DNA of 64,000 nucleotides from JAJEFO01 sp965221845. Its GTDB lineage: Bacteria; Pseudomonadota; Alphaproteobacteria; Rhodobacterales; Rhodobacteraceae. Both the position numbers and the translations under genes were made by a program. The notes beneath the pieces are model-generated. The model was not told where the DNA came from, made no database searches, and saw nothing but the letters and a program-made list of their open reading frames with translations. Where the stretch lies: assembly GCA_965221845.1 (NCBI GenBank), contig OZ244919.1, positions 3,844,001-3,908,000 on the forward strand. Direction: 5' to 3'. This document shows, piece by piece, positions 1 to 8,176 of this stretch. Within the stretch, counting starts at the first letter, position 1, and every line of letters begins with the position of its first letter.

Positions 1-1
1 C

Positions 2-121
2 GAGACGGGCGCAAGCTCGATTCGGGACGTGGGGAAGGTCATGGCGGCCTTGAAGGCAAGGTATGCGGGGCGGATGGATTTCGGCGCCGTCGGTTCGAAG
101 GTGCGGGAGCGCCTCGGGTAG
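2..121 (+). CDS. GatB/YqeY domain protein, C-terminal end
   Basis: Only the last 39 residues are in the window; the gene begins to the left. The visible tail has the pattern of the YqeY/GatB family end: a T-G-A-S-S-I-R-D-V-G-K-V-M stretch, then a G-R-M-D-F segment and a short amphipathic helix before the TAG stop. Family members bind the acceptor side of tRNA or act as GatB-like helpers, but the fragment is too short to say more. The TAG stop shows that amber codons are ordinary stops in this genome, which matters for the aat gene further on. Confidence 0.75.
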   Translation, partial: ETGASSIRDVGKVMAALKARYAGRMDFGAVGSKVRERLG

Positions 122-191
122 CCGGACTCGCCATGCCGTTCCCGGCGGTCAGGAGACGCGCCAATGCGTGGGACGCGCTGGCGCGCGGTTT

Positions 192-665
192 TCACGCACG
201 GATCAGTCTCTGAAGCTCCGCATGCAGGTTCTTGCGCTCCGAGGGGGTCAGGAACGCGCCGAGCTCGACCTCCCGTCCGCCGCCCCGAAGCGTCAGGTAA
301 TCCTCGACCGGCCCTTCGCGTGACAGGTGGACCGTGACCCGGCGGAGCGTCGCGTTCCACGTCATTGAAGGACGCCTTGGCGCCTGATGCTCGAGGCTGA
401 TGTGGCCTGGCGAGAGAGTCAGCTCCTCATGGAGCTGCCTGTCATGGCGGTTGGCCATGATCGCGCGCCATGCGCCACCGACGGCGGAAAGCATGAATGC
501 AAGCAGGATCCAGACCGCCGGCGATCCAAGCACCGCAAGCAGGGGCAGGGACAGGAAAGCCGCAGTCGTCCCGATGAACCAGGCGAAGCCCTGGGCGGTC
601 ATCGACTGATGCGGCCAGAGATCGAGTTTCCTGCCATTCGCTGTTTCAGTCCAACGATAGGGCAT
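192..665 (-). CDS. DUF2244 family membrane protein
   Basis: A 157-residue protein. The start is ATG at 665, because the upstream extension of the frame has arginine-rich low-complexity composition and no family similarity. Near residues 25-75 there are two hydrophobic segments with a short loop between them (L-S-L-P-L-L-A-V-L-G region). The soluble C-terminal half is beta-rich and ends with the usual family tail (L-G-A-F-L-T-P-S-E-R, then a helix). DUF2244 proteins are small inner-membrane proteins, mostly alphaproteobacterial and often near cytochrome oxidase genes; their function is unknown. Here it lies 133 bp downstream of coxA on the same strand and may be co-transcribed. Confidence 0.75.
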   Translation of the reverse strand: MPYRWTETANGRKLDLWPHQSMTAQGFAWFIGTTAAFLSLPLLAVLGSPAVWILLAFMLSAVGGAWRAIMANRHDRQLHEELTLSPGHISLEHQAPRRPSMTWNATLRRVTVHLSREGPVEDYLTLRGGGREVELGAFLTPSERKNLHAELQRLIRA

Positions 666-798
666 TCTCGCAACCGGTTCCGTCCCTCCGGCGCCCCGGG
701 CGGCCGGGATCGCTCTTCGGAATCTTGCGCGACAGCGGCACGGGACCGACGGCAAGGGAGCAGGCGGCCCGCCGGTCACATGCGGTGACAGCCGCGCG

Positions 799-2460
799 CT
801 AGTGAGCGTGGCCCCTGTCCCAGTCCTCGCGTCGCGGCAACGTCTCGAAAGTGTGCGCTGGCGGCGGCGTCGGCAACGTCCACTCCAGTGTGTCCGCATG
901 CTCGTTCCAGTAGCTCTTGTCTGAAATGGGCCTGCCGGCGAGGATCGTGTAAACCACTATTCCGATGAAGAGCAAGAACGAGGCGAACGCGAGGAAGGCG
1001 CCCCAGCTGGATATCTCGTTCCAGTAGGCGAACGCTTCGGGATAGTCGATGTATCGGCGCGGCATGCCTTGGCGACCGAGGAAATGTTGCGGGAAGAAGG
1101 TGACGTTCGCGCCGATGAACATCGTCCAGAACTGGATCTTGCCGAGCCATTCCGGATACTGGCGGCCGCACATCTTGCCGATCCAGTAATACATGCCCGC
1201 GAAGATCGCGAAGACGGCGCCGAGCGACATCACGTAGTGAAAGTGCGCCACCACGTAGTAGGTGTCATGATAGGCCCGGTCGATGCCGGCCTGCGCGAGA
1301 ACGATGCCGGTCACCCCTCCGACGGTGAACAGGAACAGGAAGCCGAAGGCATAGAGCATCGGCGTCTTGAACTCGATGGAGCCGCCCCACATCGTGGCGA
1401 TCCAGGAGAAGATCTTTATGCCGGTCGGCACCGCGATCACCATCGTCGCAAGCATGAAATAGGTCTGCTGCGTAAGGCTCATGCCGACCGTGTACATGTG
1501 GTGCGCCCACACGACGAAGCCGAGCGCGCCGATCGCGATCAGCGCCCATACCATCGGAAGGTATCCGAAGATCGGCTTGCGGCTGAAGGTGGAGATGACG
1601 TGACTGATGATGCCGAATCCCGGAAGGATGATGATGTAGACTTCCGGATGCCCGAAGAACCATAGAATGTGCTGGTAGAGGACGGGATCGCCGCCGCCTT
1701 CGGGCTGGAAGAACGTGGTGCCGAAGTTCCTGTCGGTCAGCAGCATCGTGATGGCGCCGGCCAGCACGGGCAGGGAAAGCAGGATAAGCCATGCCGTCAC
1801 GAAAATCGACCATGCGAAGAGCGGCACCTTGAAGAGCGTCATTCCGGGGGCGCGCATGTTCAGGAACGTCGTGATCATGTTGATCGCTCCGAGCACCGAT
1901 GACGCGCCGGAAAGATGCACCGCGAAGATCGCGAGATCCATCGAGAAGCCCTGTTCGGAGGTCGAGAGCGGCGGATATAGAACCCATCCGACGCCAGACC
2001 CCATCTGGCCGTTGCCGCCGGGAGTGAGCACGCTGGCGATCGCGAGCGACGAACCGGCGACATACAGCCAGTAGCTGAGATTGTTCATGCGCGGGAAGGC
2101 CATGTCCGGCGCGCCTATGTGCAAGGGCATGAAGAAGTTGCCGAAGCCGCCGAACATCGCCGGGATGACGACAAAGAACATCATGAGGATGCCGTGCGCG
2201 GTCACGAGCACGTTCCAGAGGTGGCCGTTGGGCGCGCAGGTGACGTCCGCGATCAGCCTCGCTCCTTCGGCGCACATGAACTGCACGCCGGGATCCTTCA
2301 GCTCCATCCGCATGTAGACCGTGAAGGCGACTGCGACGAAGCCGACCAGGGCTGACGTGAACAGGTAGAGGATCCCGATGTCCTTGTGGTTCGTCGACAT
2401 GAACCAGCGTTCGAAGAATCCGGGCTCGTGATCGTGATCATGTGCGGCGGCGTCAGCCAT
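799..2460 (-). CDS. coxA: Cytochrome c oxidase subunit I (aa3 type)
   Basis: A 553-residue, 12-helix catalytic subunit of the haem-copper terminal oxidase that reduces O2 to water and pumps protons at the inner membrane. Visible family marks are the W-F-F-G-H-P-E-V-Y motif with the Cu(B) and cross-linked Tyr region, the V-W-A-H-H-M-Y-T-V-G Cu(B) histidines, and the V-V-A-H-F-H-Y-V haem ligands. The N-terminus carries a His/Asp-rich stretch (H-D-H-D-H) before S-T-N-H-K-D-I-G. The start is ATG 2460, preceded by a strong AGGAGG about 6 bases upstream; the longer open frame is an artefact of high GC. No subunit II or III gene is adjacent in the window, consistent with genomes where coxA stands apart. 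Confidence 0.97.
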   Translation of the reverse strand: MADAAAHDHDHEPGFFERWFMSTNHKDIGILYLFTSALVGFVAVAFTVYMRMELKDPGVQFMCAEGARLIADVTCAPNGHLWNVLVTAHGILMMFFVVIPAMFGGFGNFFMPLHIGAPDMAFPRMNNLSYWLYVAGSSLAIASVLTPGGNGQMGSGVGWVLYPPLSTSEQGFSMDLAIFAVHLSGASSVLGAINMITTFLNMRAPGMTLFKVPLFAWSIFVTAWLILLSLPVLAGAITMLLTDRNFGTTFFQPEGGGDPVLYQHILWFFGHPEVYIIILPGFGIISHVISTFSRKPIFGYLPMVWALIAIGALGFVVWAHHMYTVGMSLTQQTYFMLATMVIAVPTGIKIFSWIATMWGGSIEFKTPMLYAFGFLFLFTVGGVTGIVLAQAGIDRAYHDTYYVVAHFHYVMSLGAVFAIFAGMYYWIGKMCGRQYPEWLGKIQFWTMFIGANVTFFPQHFLGRQGMPRRYIDYPEAFAYWNEISSWGAFLAFASFLLFIGIVVYTILAGRPISDKSYWNEHADTLEWTLPTPPPAHTFETLPRREDWDRGHAH

Positions 2461-2800
2461 GCATGCCTCCTGAAGTCGCGCTTTCGCAAACCTGCGGCGT
2501 GCCGCAGCGTGCCTGAAGCCCCTCTTACGGCCATGATCCGGACTGGGCAATGGCCGACGGGCGCTGAACGGCGAGAAAAGCTGTCCCCGTTGTCGCACTT
2601 GCAGAACGCGCGCCACTTCCGGGCCGCCGCCGCGGTCCAATGGCATTCGAATAGACTTGCGGCCTGGCGGTTGGCATTTTTCCGTCGCGCAACCCGTTGA
2701 CGTAGCGCGGCTTTTCCGCGCCCGGCAGGTTCTCTTCGAAAGCCGCCTGACGCGCCGTCCGTGATTCGCATGCTGTCCCCGGATTCCCGGGAGTGGTGCC
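2461..2800. other. Intergenic region upstream of coxA
   Basis: 340 bp between the divergent coxA start and the dead transposase. It holds the coxA ribosome-binding site and presumably its promoter. I see no RNA gene or conserved small gene. Confidence 0.5.
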
Positions 2801-4470
2801 ATGGACCGGCGCATCATCGACCTGAAGTCGACCACCTTCTCGGGACGCTGGGTGAACCGCCGGCGGATCGCCGACATCCAGGAGACCGTCGGGCTCTTTC
2901 CCGGCGACAGCCGCAACGAGCTGGCGAAGACCGTCTGCGAGCGCCTCGGCTGGAAGACGGCAAAGGGATCGTACAGGGTCGGGGCGTGCCTGGGCATGCC
3001 GGGACGCTCGAGGGCCACGGCATCCTCAGGCTGCCGCCGAGGCGGGAGGAGAGCGTCCGCGACGCGAGGGCCGCCGACAGGCCGGCCCGGACCTCCGCCC
3101 CGGACCCGCGGCCGGAGATCGCCGCGGCCCTCGCGGCGCTGCGCCCGCTGACGCCGGAGGCCGTCGCGGACGCGGAGGGCCGGCATCCGTGGAACGCGCT
3201 CATGGACCGCCACCACTGCCTCGGCTGCCGCCGGCCCTTCGGGGCGCACGTGCGCTGCTTCGTCACCGACGGCGAGGGGCGCAGGCCGGGGTGCCTGCTC
3301 TTCGAGGCGGTGACGAAGGCGCTGCCGTGCCGCGACCGCTGGATCGGCTGGAGCGACAGGGTGAGGGACCGCAGGCGGCACCTCATGGTCGTGAACCCGC
3401 GGCATCTCGTGTTTCCGTGGGTGCGGTCGAAATTCCTGGCGTCCTCGGCGCTGGCCATGACGGCCCGGCGGCTGGCGGACGACCGGGAGCGCCTCCACGG
3501 CTGGCGGCCCGTCCCCTGCGAGACGTTCGTCGACGGGACGCGGTTCAGGGCGTCGTGCTGCCGCGCGGCCGACCGGGAGCGCGTCGGGGAGACCGCCGGC
3601 AGGGGCGGGTCCCGCGGGGCGAAGTCCCGCAAGGGCGTCTGCGTGACGCCGCCGCGCGGGGGCGCGCGGGAGATCCTGCGCGGGCAGCGGGAGGCCGGGG
3701 AGCCGAAGCCGCCGACGCGCGGGCCGGGCGCGGGCGCCGGTTCTCGAAGCGCTTCGAGACGCCGGGCGCGGCCGCCACCGCCGTCGCGGCGCGCGAGAAG
3801 CTGGACGAGGCCGCGTTCAGGCGCCTGCACGCCGGGATCCTCGCCAGCGCCCCCGAGGCCACGCCCTGGAAGGGCCGCAGGGTCCTGGCCGTGGACGGCT
3901 CCGGGATCGCCCTGCCGCGGGAGCTCGCGGACCACGGCTTCCGCGTGGCCGACGGCGCCCGCCATCCTCAGGGCATGGCCGCGCCCTGCCGGCTGCGCGA
4001 CCGCATCCCCGTCGGCTTCGACCTGTTCCGCCACGAGAACGAGCGCACGGCCGCGCTTGCGCACCTCGACCGCGCCGCGGAGGGAGACGTCATCGTCCGC
4101 GACAGGGGCTGCCGGTCGTTCGCGATGGCCATCGCCCGCCTGGAGCGCGGGACCGACTTCGTGTTCCGCCTCAGACAGGCCGCCGGTCCCGCGTTCGACG
4201 CCTTCATCGCCTCGTCCGAGACCGACCGGACCGTGACCCTCGACGCGCCGAGGGACGGGACCGCGCTGCGCGGCCGGACGCTTCGGCGTCCGGGCGCTGT
4301 CCGACATCTGCCACGGCCGCCGGGGCGTGGAGGAGACGTGCAAGAGCGGGAAGGCCGTGATCGAACGGTTCCACGCCAGGTCGGAGCGCGGCGTCCGCCA
4401 GGACCCCTGCGCCGCCTTCGTCCTGCTCACGCCCGAAGCGCGGGGCCTTTCCTGTCCGAACGCCAGGAAT
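2801..4470 (+). pseudogene. IS4-type transposase with DUF4338 N-terminal domain, frameshifted
   Basis: A degenerate transposase that must be read through at least three frames (shifts near 3000, 3740 and 4275). The first part (C-E-R-L-G-W..., then C-R-D-R-W-I-G-W-S, F-L-A-S-S, C-E-T-F-V-D) is DUF4338. The second part keeps the IS4-type DDE core: V-L-A-V-D-G-S with the first Asp, I-V-R-D-R-G-C with the second, and E-E-T-C-K followed by I-E-R-F-H around the Glu. DUF4338 occurs fused to IS4-like transposases and alone in other contexts. The exact ends are not visible, as I could not identify convincing terminal repeats. The element is dead. Confidence 0.75.
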
Positions 4471-4683
4471 CCTCATCCGAATGCCATCGCTCCGAGGAAT
4501 GCCGCGCTCCACCCGGCGCGGCGGGAGGCGCCCGTCCCGCTTCGGGCGCCTGCATCAGGCCGGCCGTGCCCGTCCGCGTCGCGTTCCTGCCCGGGGCCCG
4601 GTCTTGTGCCATGATGCGTTGATTCAGCGCTGCAGCCGGACGGAAAGGGGCGCTGCATGCGGCATGAAGCCTGCGTCAGGCCC

Positions 4684-5331
4684 TCAGCCGAATGCCTGGC
4701 CGAACGTCTGTCTGAGCGCAACGTCCACGTCCTCCATGGAGACGGGCAGGCCGAGGTCGACGAGCGACGTCACGCCGTGGCCTGACACGCCGCAGGGCAC
4801 GATGCCGCCAAAGTGGGACAGGTCGGGGTCCACGTTGACCGACACGCCATGAAACGAGACCCACTTCCGCAGCCGGATGCCGAGCGCGGCGATCTTGTCC
4901 TCCCTGGGCGTTCCGTCCGCGAGAGGCGGCTTCTCGGGCCTTGCCACCCACACGCCGACACGTCCTTCCCGGCGCTCTCCCGTGACGCCGAACTCGGCAA
5001 GCGTGGCGATGATCCAGGACTCCAGGTCGTGCACGAACCTCCTCACGTCACGGTCGCGGGCCGCCACGTCAATCATCACGTAGGCCACCCTCTGTCCGGG
5101 GCCATGGTAGGTGTACTGGCCGCCGCGCCCGCTCTGATGGACCGGGAAACGGTGCGGATCCGTCAGGTCGGCCTCGCTGGCGGATGTGCCGGCGGTATAG
5201 AGCGGGGGATGCTCGACGAGCCAGATGGCTTCGTCAGCCTCGCCGGAGCGGATGCGGGATGCGCGATCCTCCATGACGGCGACCGCATCCTGGTAGTCCT
5301 GCAACCCGTCGGTCCGGATCCATTCTACCAT
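4684..5331 (-). CDS. lipB: Lipoyl(octanoyl) transferase
   Basis: A 215-residue enzyme that moves octanoyl from acyl carrier protein to the lipoyl domains of 2-oxoacid dehydrogenases and the glycine cleavage H protein, the first step of protein lipoylation. Seen in the sequence: H-P-P-L-Y-T-A-G, the G-R-G-G-Q-Y-T-Y-H-G-P-G-Q substrate loop, the K-I-A-A-L-G lysine, and the V-P-C-G-V cysteine of the acyl-thioester intermediate. Length is normal. The ATG at 5331 fits the family N-terminus. It is the last recognisable core gene before the integrases. Confidence 0.95.
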   Translation of the reverse strand: MVEWIRTDGLQDYQDAVAVMEDRASRIRSGEADEAIWLVEHPPLYTAGTSASEADLTDPHRFPVHQSGRGGQYTYHGPGQRVAYVMIDVAARDRDVRRFVHDLESWIIATLAEFGVTGERREGRVGVWVARPEKPPLADGTPREDKIAALGIRLRKWVSFHGVSVNVDPDLSHFGGIVPCGVSGHGVTSLVDLGLPVSMEDVDVALRQTFGQAFG

Positions 5332-5443
5332 CGTGCTTGCTCCGGCGGAAATCCAGCTTCAGCCGTCTCGCGACCGAGGCATCGGCGACGTCGCTCGGGC
5401 GTCCTTGTATCCAAAGGGGGCGACAATGCCAACGTTCGGGTTC

Positions 5444-5453
5444 GGGGGGGGGG
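5444..5453 (+). repeat. Poly-G tract, 10 bases
   Basis: An uninterrupted run of G in an intergenic region. It is one of three such tracts in the window. Confidence 0.9.
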
Positions 5454-5586
5454 TGCATCCCAAATTTGTTGACCGCCATGATTCGCTGGCGCTGCTGCAC
5501 CATCGTTCCATCAAGAAAACAAGGCTGTCAGACATTCTCGAACAGCGGGCAAGCTGGACCATTGGGGCTCGATCAAACAATCTGGG

Positions 5587-5601
5587 CTACACCCGGTTCC
5601 G
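5587..5601 (+). other. Candidate attachment site, left
   Basis: CTACACCCGGTT plus YCG, matching 14 of 15 bases at 38462-38476 in the same orientation. It lies 125 bp outside the first integrase start, the usual place for an att core. Inferred from position and repetition only. Confidence 0.4.
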
Positions 5602-5726
5602 CACCTGCGGTGCTGAAACGGGCACAAAGTTCTGAAAAAAAGACTTTCTCTCTCGCGTCATCGACCGGAAGGCGGCCGTTCCGCCCGTTTCCGGTTCGCC
5701 AACGCAACTGATTCGGGAGAGAACCC

Positions 5727-6854
5727 ATGACCAACCGCCGCCTGACCCAGAGACTGGTCGACACCCTCGGACCTGACAGGTCCGTCCGCGAGATCCGCGA
5801 CACGGAACTCCGCGGCTTCGGCGTCCGGATCCTGCCCTCCGGCCGCAGGCGCTTCTTCGTCCACGCGCAGGCCGACGGCCGCCGGACCTGGAAGACCGTC
5901 GGCGACGTCGACTCGATGTCCCTGGCCGACGCGCGGGCCCTTGCCTGCGCGCAACTTGCAAAGATCCGGACGGACGATCCGCACCGACCTGCGGATTCCC
6001 TGGCAAAGGCCCCGTTCGAGGATGTCGCTGAGGCCGCGTTCCGCCGACATTCCCGCACCTGGAAGCCCGGCACGCTTGCGGTCAACAGAAAGTACCTGAA
6101 GAACCAGATCCTTCCCCGGTTCCGGGGACAGCCGATCGGCGCGATCACGGGCGCGGACGTCCGGCAGTGGTTCGCCGCGCTCCGGTCGACGCCTTCCGCC
6201 GCCGACCGGGCGATGCCCGTCCTGTCGGTGATCATGCGGGAGGCCGAGACGCTCGGTCACCGCCCGGAAGGCAGCAATCCGTGCCGGAACATCCGGCGCT
6301 ACCGGCGTCGCGGCCGCGAACGATTCCTGTCCCGTGAGGAAACCCGCCGGCTGGGCAAGACGCTTGCGAGGCATGAAGGCAACGCCCTCGCCGCCGCCGT
6401 CAGGCTGCTCATCCTGACCGGCTGCCGCAAGGGCGAGATCATGACCCTGCAGTGGCCGGACTTCCGCGACGGACATCTGTTCCTGCGCGACGGCAAGACG
6501 GGACCGCGGACCGTCTGGCTGTCCTCCGCCGCCCGCACGGTCCTCGACGGCATGCCCCGAACGGGAACGTGGGTCTTTCCGGGCCGGACCGGATCCCGAC
6601 CGGCACGCGGCCTGGACAGGTTCTGGCAGGCACTGCGCGACGAGGCGGACCTGCGGGACGTCCGCCTTCACGACTTGCGCCATTCGTATGCGAGTCTGGC
6701 GATCCGGACCGGCGAGACCGTGCTCACGATCGGTCGCCTGCTCGGCCACAGCGATCCGGAATCGACCCTCAAGTACATCCATCTCGCGGACCATGCGGTG
6801 CGAGACGCCGTCGAAGCCGTGGCACCGGTCCTCGGCGGGGAGGGCCGGTCATGA
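5727..6854 (+). CDS. Tyrosine recombinase / integrase 1
   Basis: A 375-residue site-specific recombinase. The N-terminal third has the arm-DNA-binding/DUF4102-like beta fold (E-L-R-G-F-G-V-R-I), the middle the SAM-like core-binding domain, and the C-terminal half the catalytic domain. Catalytic residues are visible: R in L-T-G-C-R-K-G-E (about 233), K in D-G-K-T-G (about 256), H-D-L-R-H (315-319), the L-L-G-H-S histidine, and the nucleophile Y in L-K-Y-I-H-L (about 350). Its stop overlaps the start of the second integrase as ATGA, so both are made from one transcript. It probably integrates or excises the island spanning about 5.6-38.5 kb. Confidence 0.92.
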   Translation: MTNRRLTQRLVDTLGPDRSVREIRDTELRGFGVRILPSGRRRFFVHAQADGRRTWKTVGDVDSMSLADARALACAQLAKIRTDDPHRPADSLAKAPFEDVAEAAFRRHSRTWKPGTLAVNRKYLKNQILPRFRGQPIGAITGADVRQWFAALRSTPSAADRAMPVLSVIMREAETLGHRPEGSNPCRNIRRYRRRGRERFLSREETRRLGKTLARHEGNALAAAVRLLILTGCRKGEIMTLQWPDFRDGHLFLRDGKTGPRTVWLSSAARTVLDGMPRTGTWVFPGRTGSRPARGLDRFWQALRDEADLRDVRLHDLRHSYASLAIRTGETVLTIGRLLGHSDPESTLKYIHLADHAVRDAVEAVAPVLGGEGRS

Positions 6855-8011
6855 CGAAGCGGACGCGCCTGACCGACGCCGGCATCCTGCGCCTCAGGCC
6901 CGGAGGGACGGACTACACGGTCTGGGACACGGTCACGCCCGGCCTCGGCGTTCGCGTCCGGACGACGGGCTTCCGGGGATACGTCTTCCATCAGAGGGGA
7001 ACGGGCGACGCCCGCAGGGTCTCGCTGGGCGCGGTGACGCTGAAGTCGGTCGCGGACGCCCGCACGGAGTGTCTTGCGATCCAGCTGAACGGAAGCGTCA
7101 CGGAATCCGGAAACGGTTCGAATCCCGGCTGCGGCATGCCCCTGTTCGGAGACTACGTGGAGGACCCGTGGCTGGCCGAAAGCCGCGGCCGCTGGAAACC
7201 CTCGACACGGAGGTTCGTGGATTCCCTTCTCCGAACGAAGCTGCTTCCGGAATTCGGAAACCTGCGGCTCGACAGGATCGACCCAACTGGCGTGGATGCG
7301 TGGTTTGACCGCTGCAGTGCCACGGCGCCGGGCAACGCCAACAAGGCTTTGGCGCTTCTCCGGCAGATCATGAGCCACGCTGTCGCCAACAGCCTGATCG
7401 CCACGAACGCCGCGCGGCGGGCCCGGATGAATCCGAGGCCCCGTCTCACGAGGTTCCTGTCCGCGGAAGAGATCGTCCGGCTTCACGAAGCGCTTGGCCA
7501 GTGCGTCGCCGAACGGCCTTCGTGCGAAGGGCAGGCCGACATCCTGCGCCTTCTCATCCATACCGGATGCCGCAAGAGCGAGATCAAGGACCTCCGATGG
7601 TCCGAGGTCGACGGGGACACGCTCCGGCTCGCCGACGGCAAGACCGGTCCGAGAACCGTGTACCTGAGCGCCGGCGCCCGTGCCGTCATCGACCGACAGA
7701 GGTTCGGAAGCGGGCCGTTCGTGTTTCCCTCTCAGATCGATCCGGGCAAACCCTACGGCAGGGAGTTGAAGCTCTGGACCCGGGTCCGGGAACGGGCCGG
7801 CCTCGAAGGAGTCCGGCTTCATGACGTCCGCCACACGTATGCCTCCCAGGCCGTCATGAAGGGCGTGCCGCTGCCGGTCGTGGCGCGGCTGCTCGGTCAC
7901 CGGAATCTGCAGATGACCATGAGATACGCCCATGTCGGGGACCGGGACGTGATCGAGGCGGCGGAGAGGATCGGGGCGGCGATTTCAAGGGCGCTGGACG
8001 GTTCCGGCTGA
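6851..8011 (+). CDS. Tyrosine recombinase / integrase 2
   Basis: A 386-residue recombinase of the same architecture as its upstream partner but clearly diverged. It has an N-terminal beta-rich domain (G-L-G-V-R-V-R), a core-binding domain, and a catalytic domain with R241 (T-G-C-R-K-S-E), K264 (D-G-K-T-G), H324-D-V-R-H328, L-L-G-H-R and Y359 (M-R-Y-A-H-V). All catalytic positions are intact. The start ATG at 6851 overlaps the previous stop (ATGA), indicating translational coupling. Two coupled, complete recombinases recall recombinase-in-trio elements, which have three; no third gene follows here. Confidence 0.92.
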   Translation: MTKRTRLTDAGILRLRPGGTDYTVWDTVTPGLGVRVRTTGFRGYVFHQRGTGDARRVSLGAVTLKSVADARTECLAIQLNGSVTESGNGSNPGCGMPLFGDYVEDPWLAESRGRWKPSTRRFVDSLLRTKLLPEFGNLRLDRIDPTGVDAWFDRCSATAPGNANKALALLRQIMSHAVANSLIATNAARRARMNPRPRLTRFLSAEEIVRLHEALGQCVAERPSCEGQADILRLLIHTGCRKSEIKDLRWSEVDGDTLRLADGKTGPRTVYLSAGARAVIDRQRFGSGPFVFPSQIDPGKPYGRELKLWTRVRERAGLEGVRLHDVRHTYASQAVMKGVPLPVVARLLGHRNLQMTMRYAHVGDRDVIEAAERIGAAISRALDGSG

Positions 8012-8176
8012 GCGGCAGGGTCCCGCCGCACCCGCCGACAGAAAGGCGGGAAAGGTTGCGGTTCCCTGGTTGTGCCATTCCAATGCGCGTCCGGAGGGGC
8101 TTGCCACTACCCAACGACCCGGCCGGCATTGCGCGCTGCGAGAATGCAGGTTGAAAAGGCCTCTGGCGATCCGCTG

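Larger units (their letters stand above)
5332..5726. other. Island left-edge intergenic region
   Basis: 395 bp between lipB and the first integrase. It contains a run of 10 G (5444-5453), the candidate left attachment repeat at 5587, and an A/T-rich segment near 5620-5650 that may hold the integrase promoter. The ATG at 5727 is preceded by GGGAGAG. No gene is supported here. Confidence 0.45.

Noticed and set aside
2461..3498. N-terminal extension of the coxA open frame to 899 residues
   Set aside because: Extension overlaps the dead transposase and has no family similarity; a strong ribosome-binding site stands at the internal ATG 2460.
2801..4470. DUF4338 domain suggesting a Druantia defence gene (druA-like)
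   Set aside because: It is followed in the same remnant by an IS4-type DDE core and has no other Druantia genes nearby, so it is a transposase.
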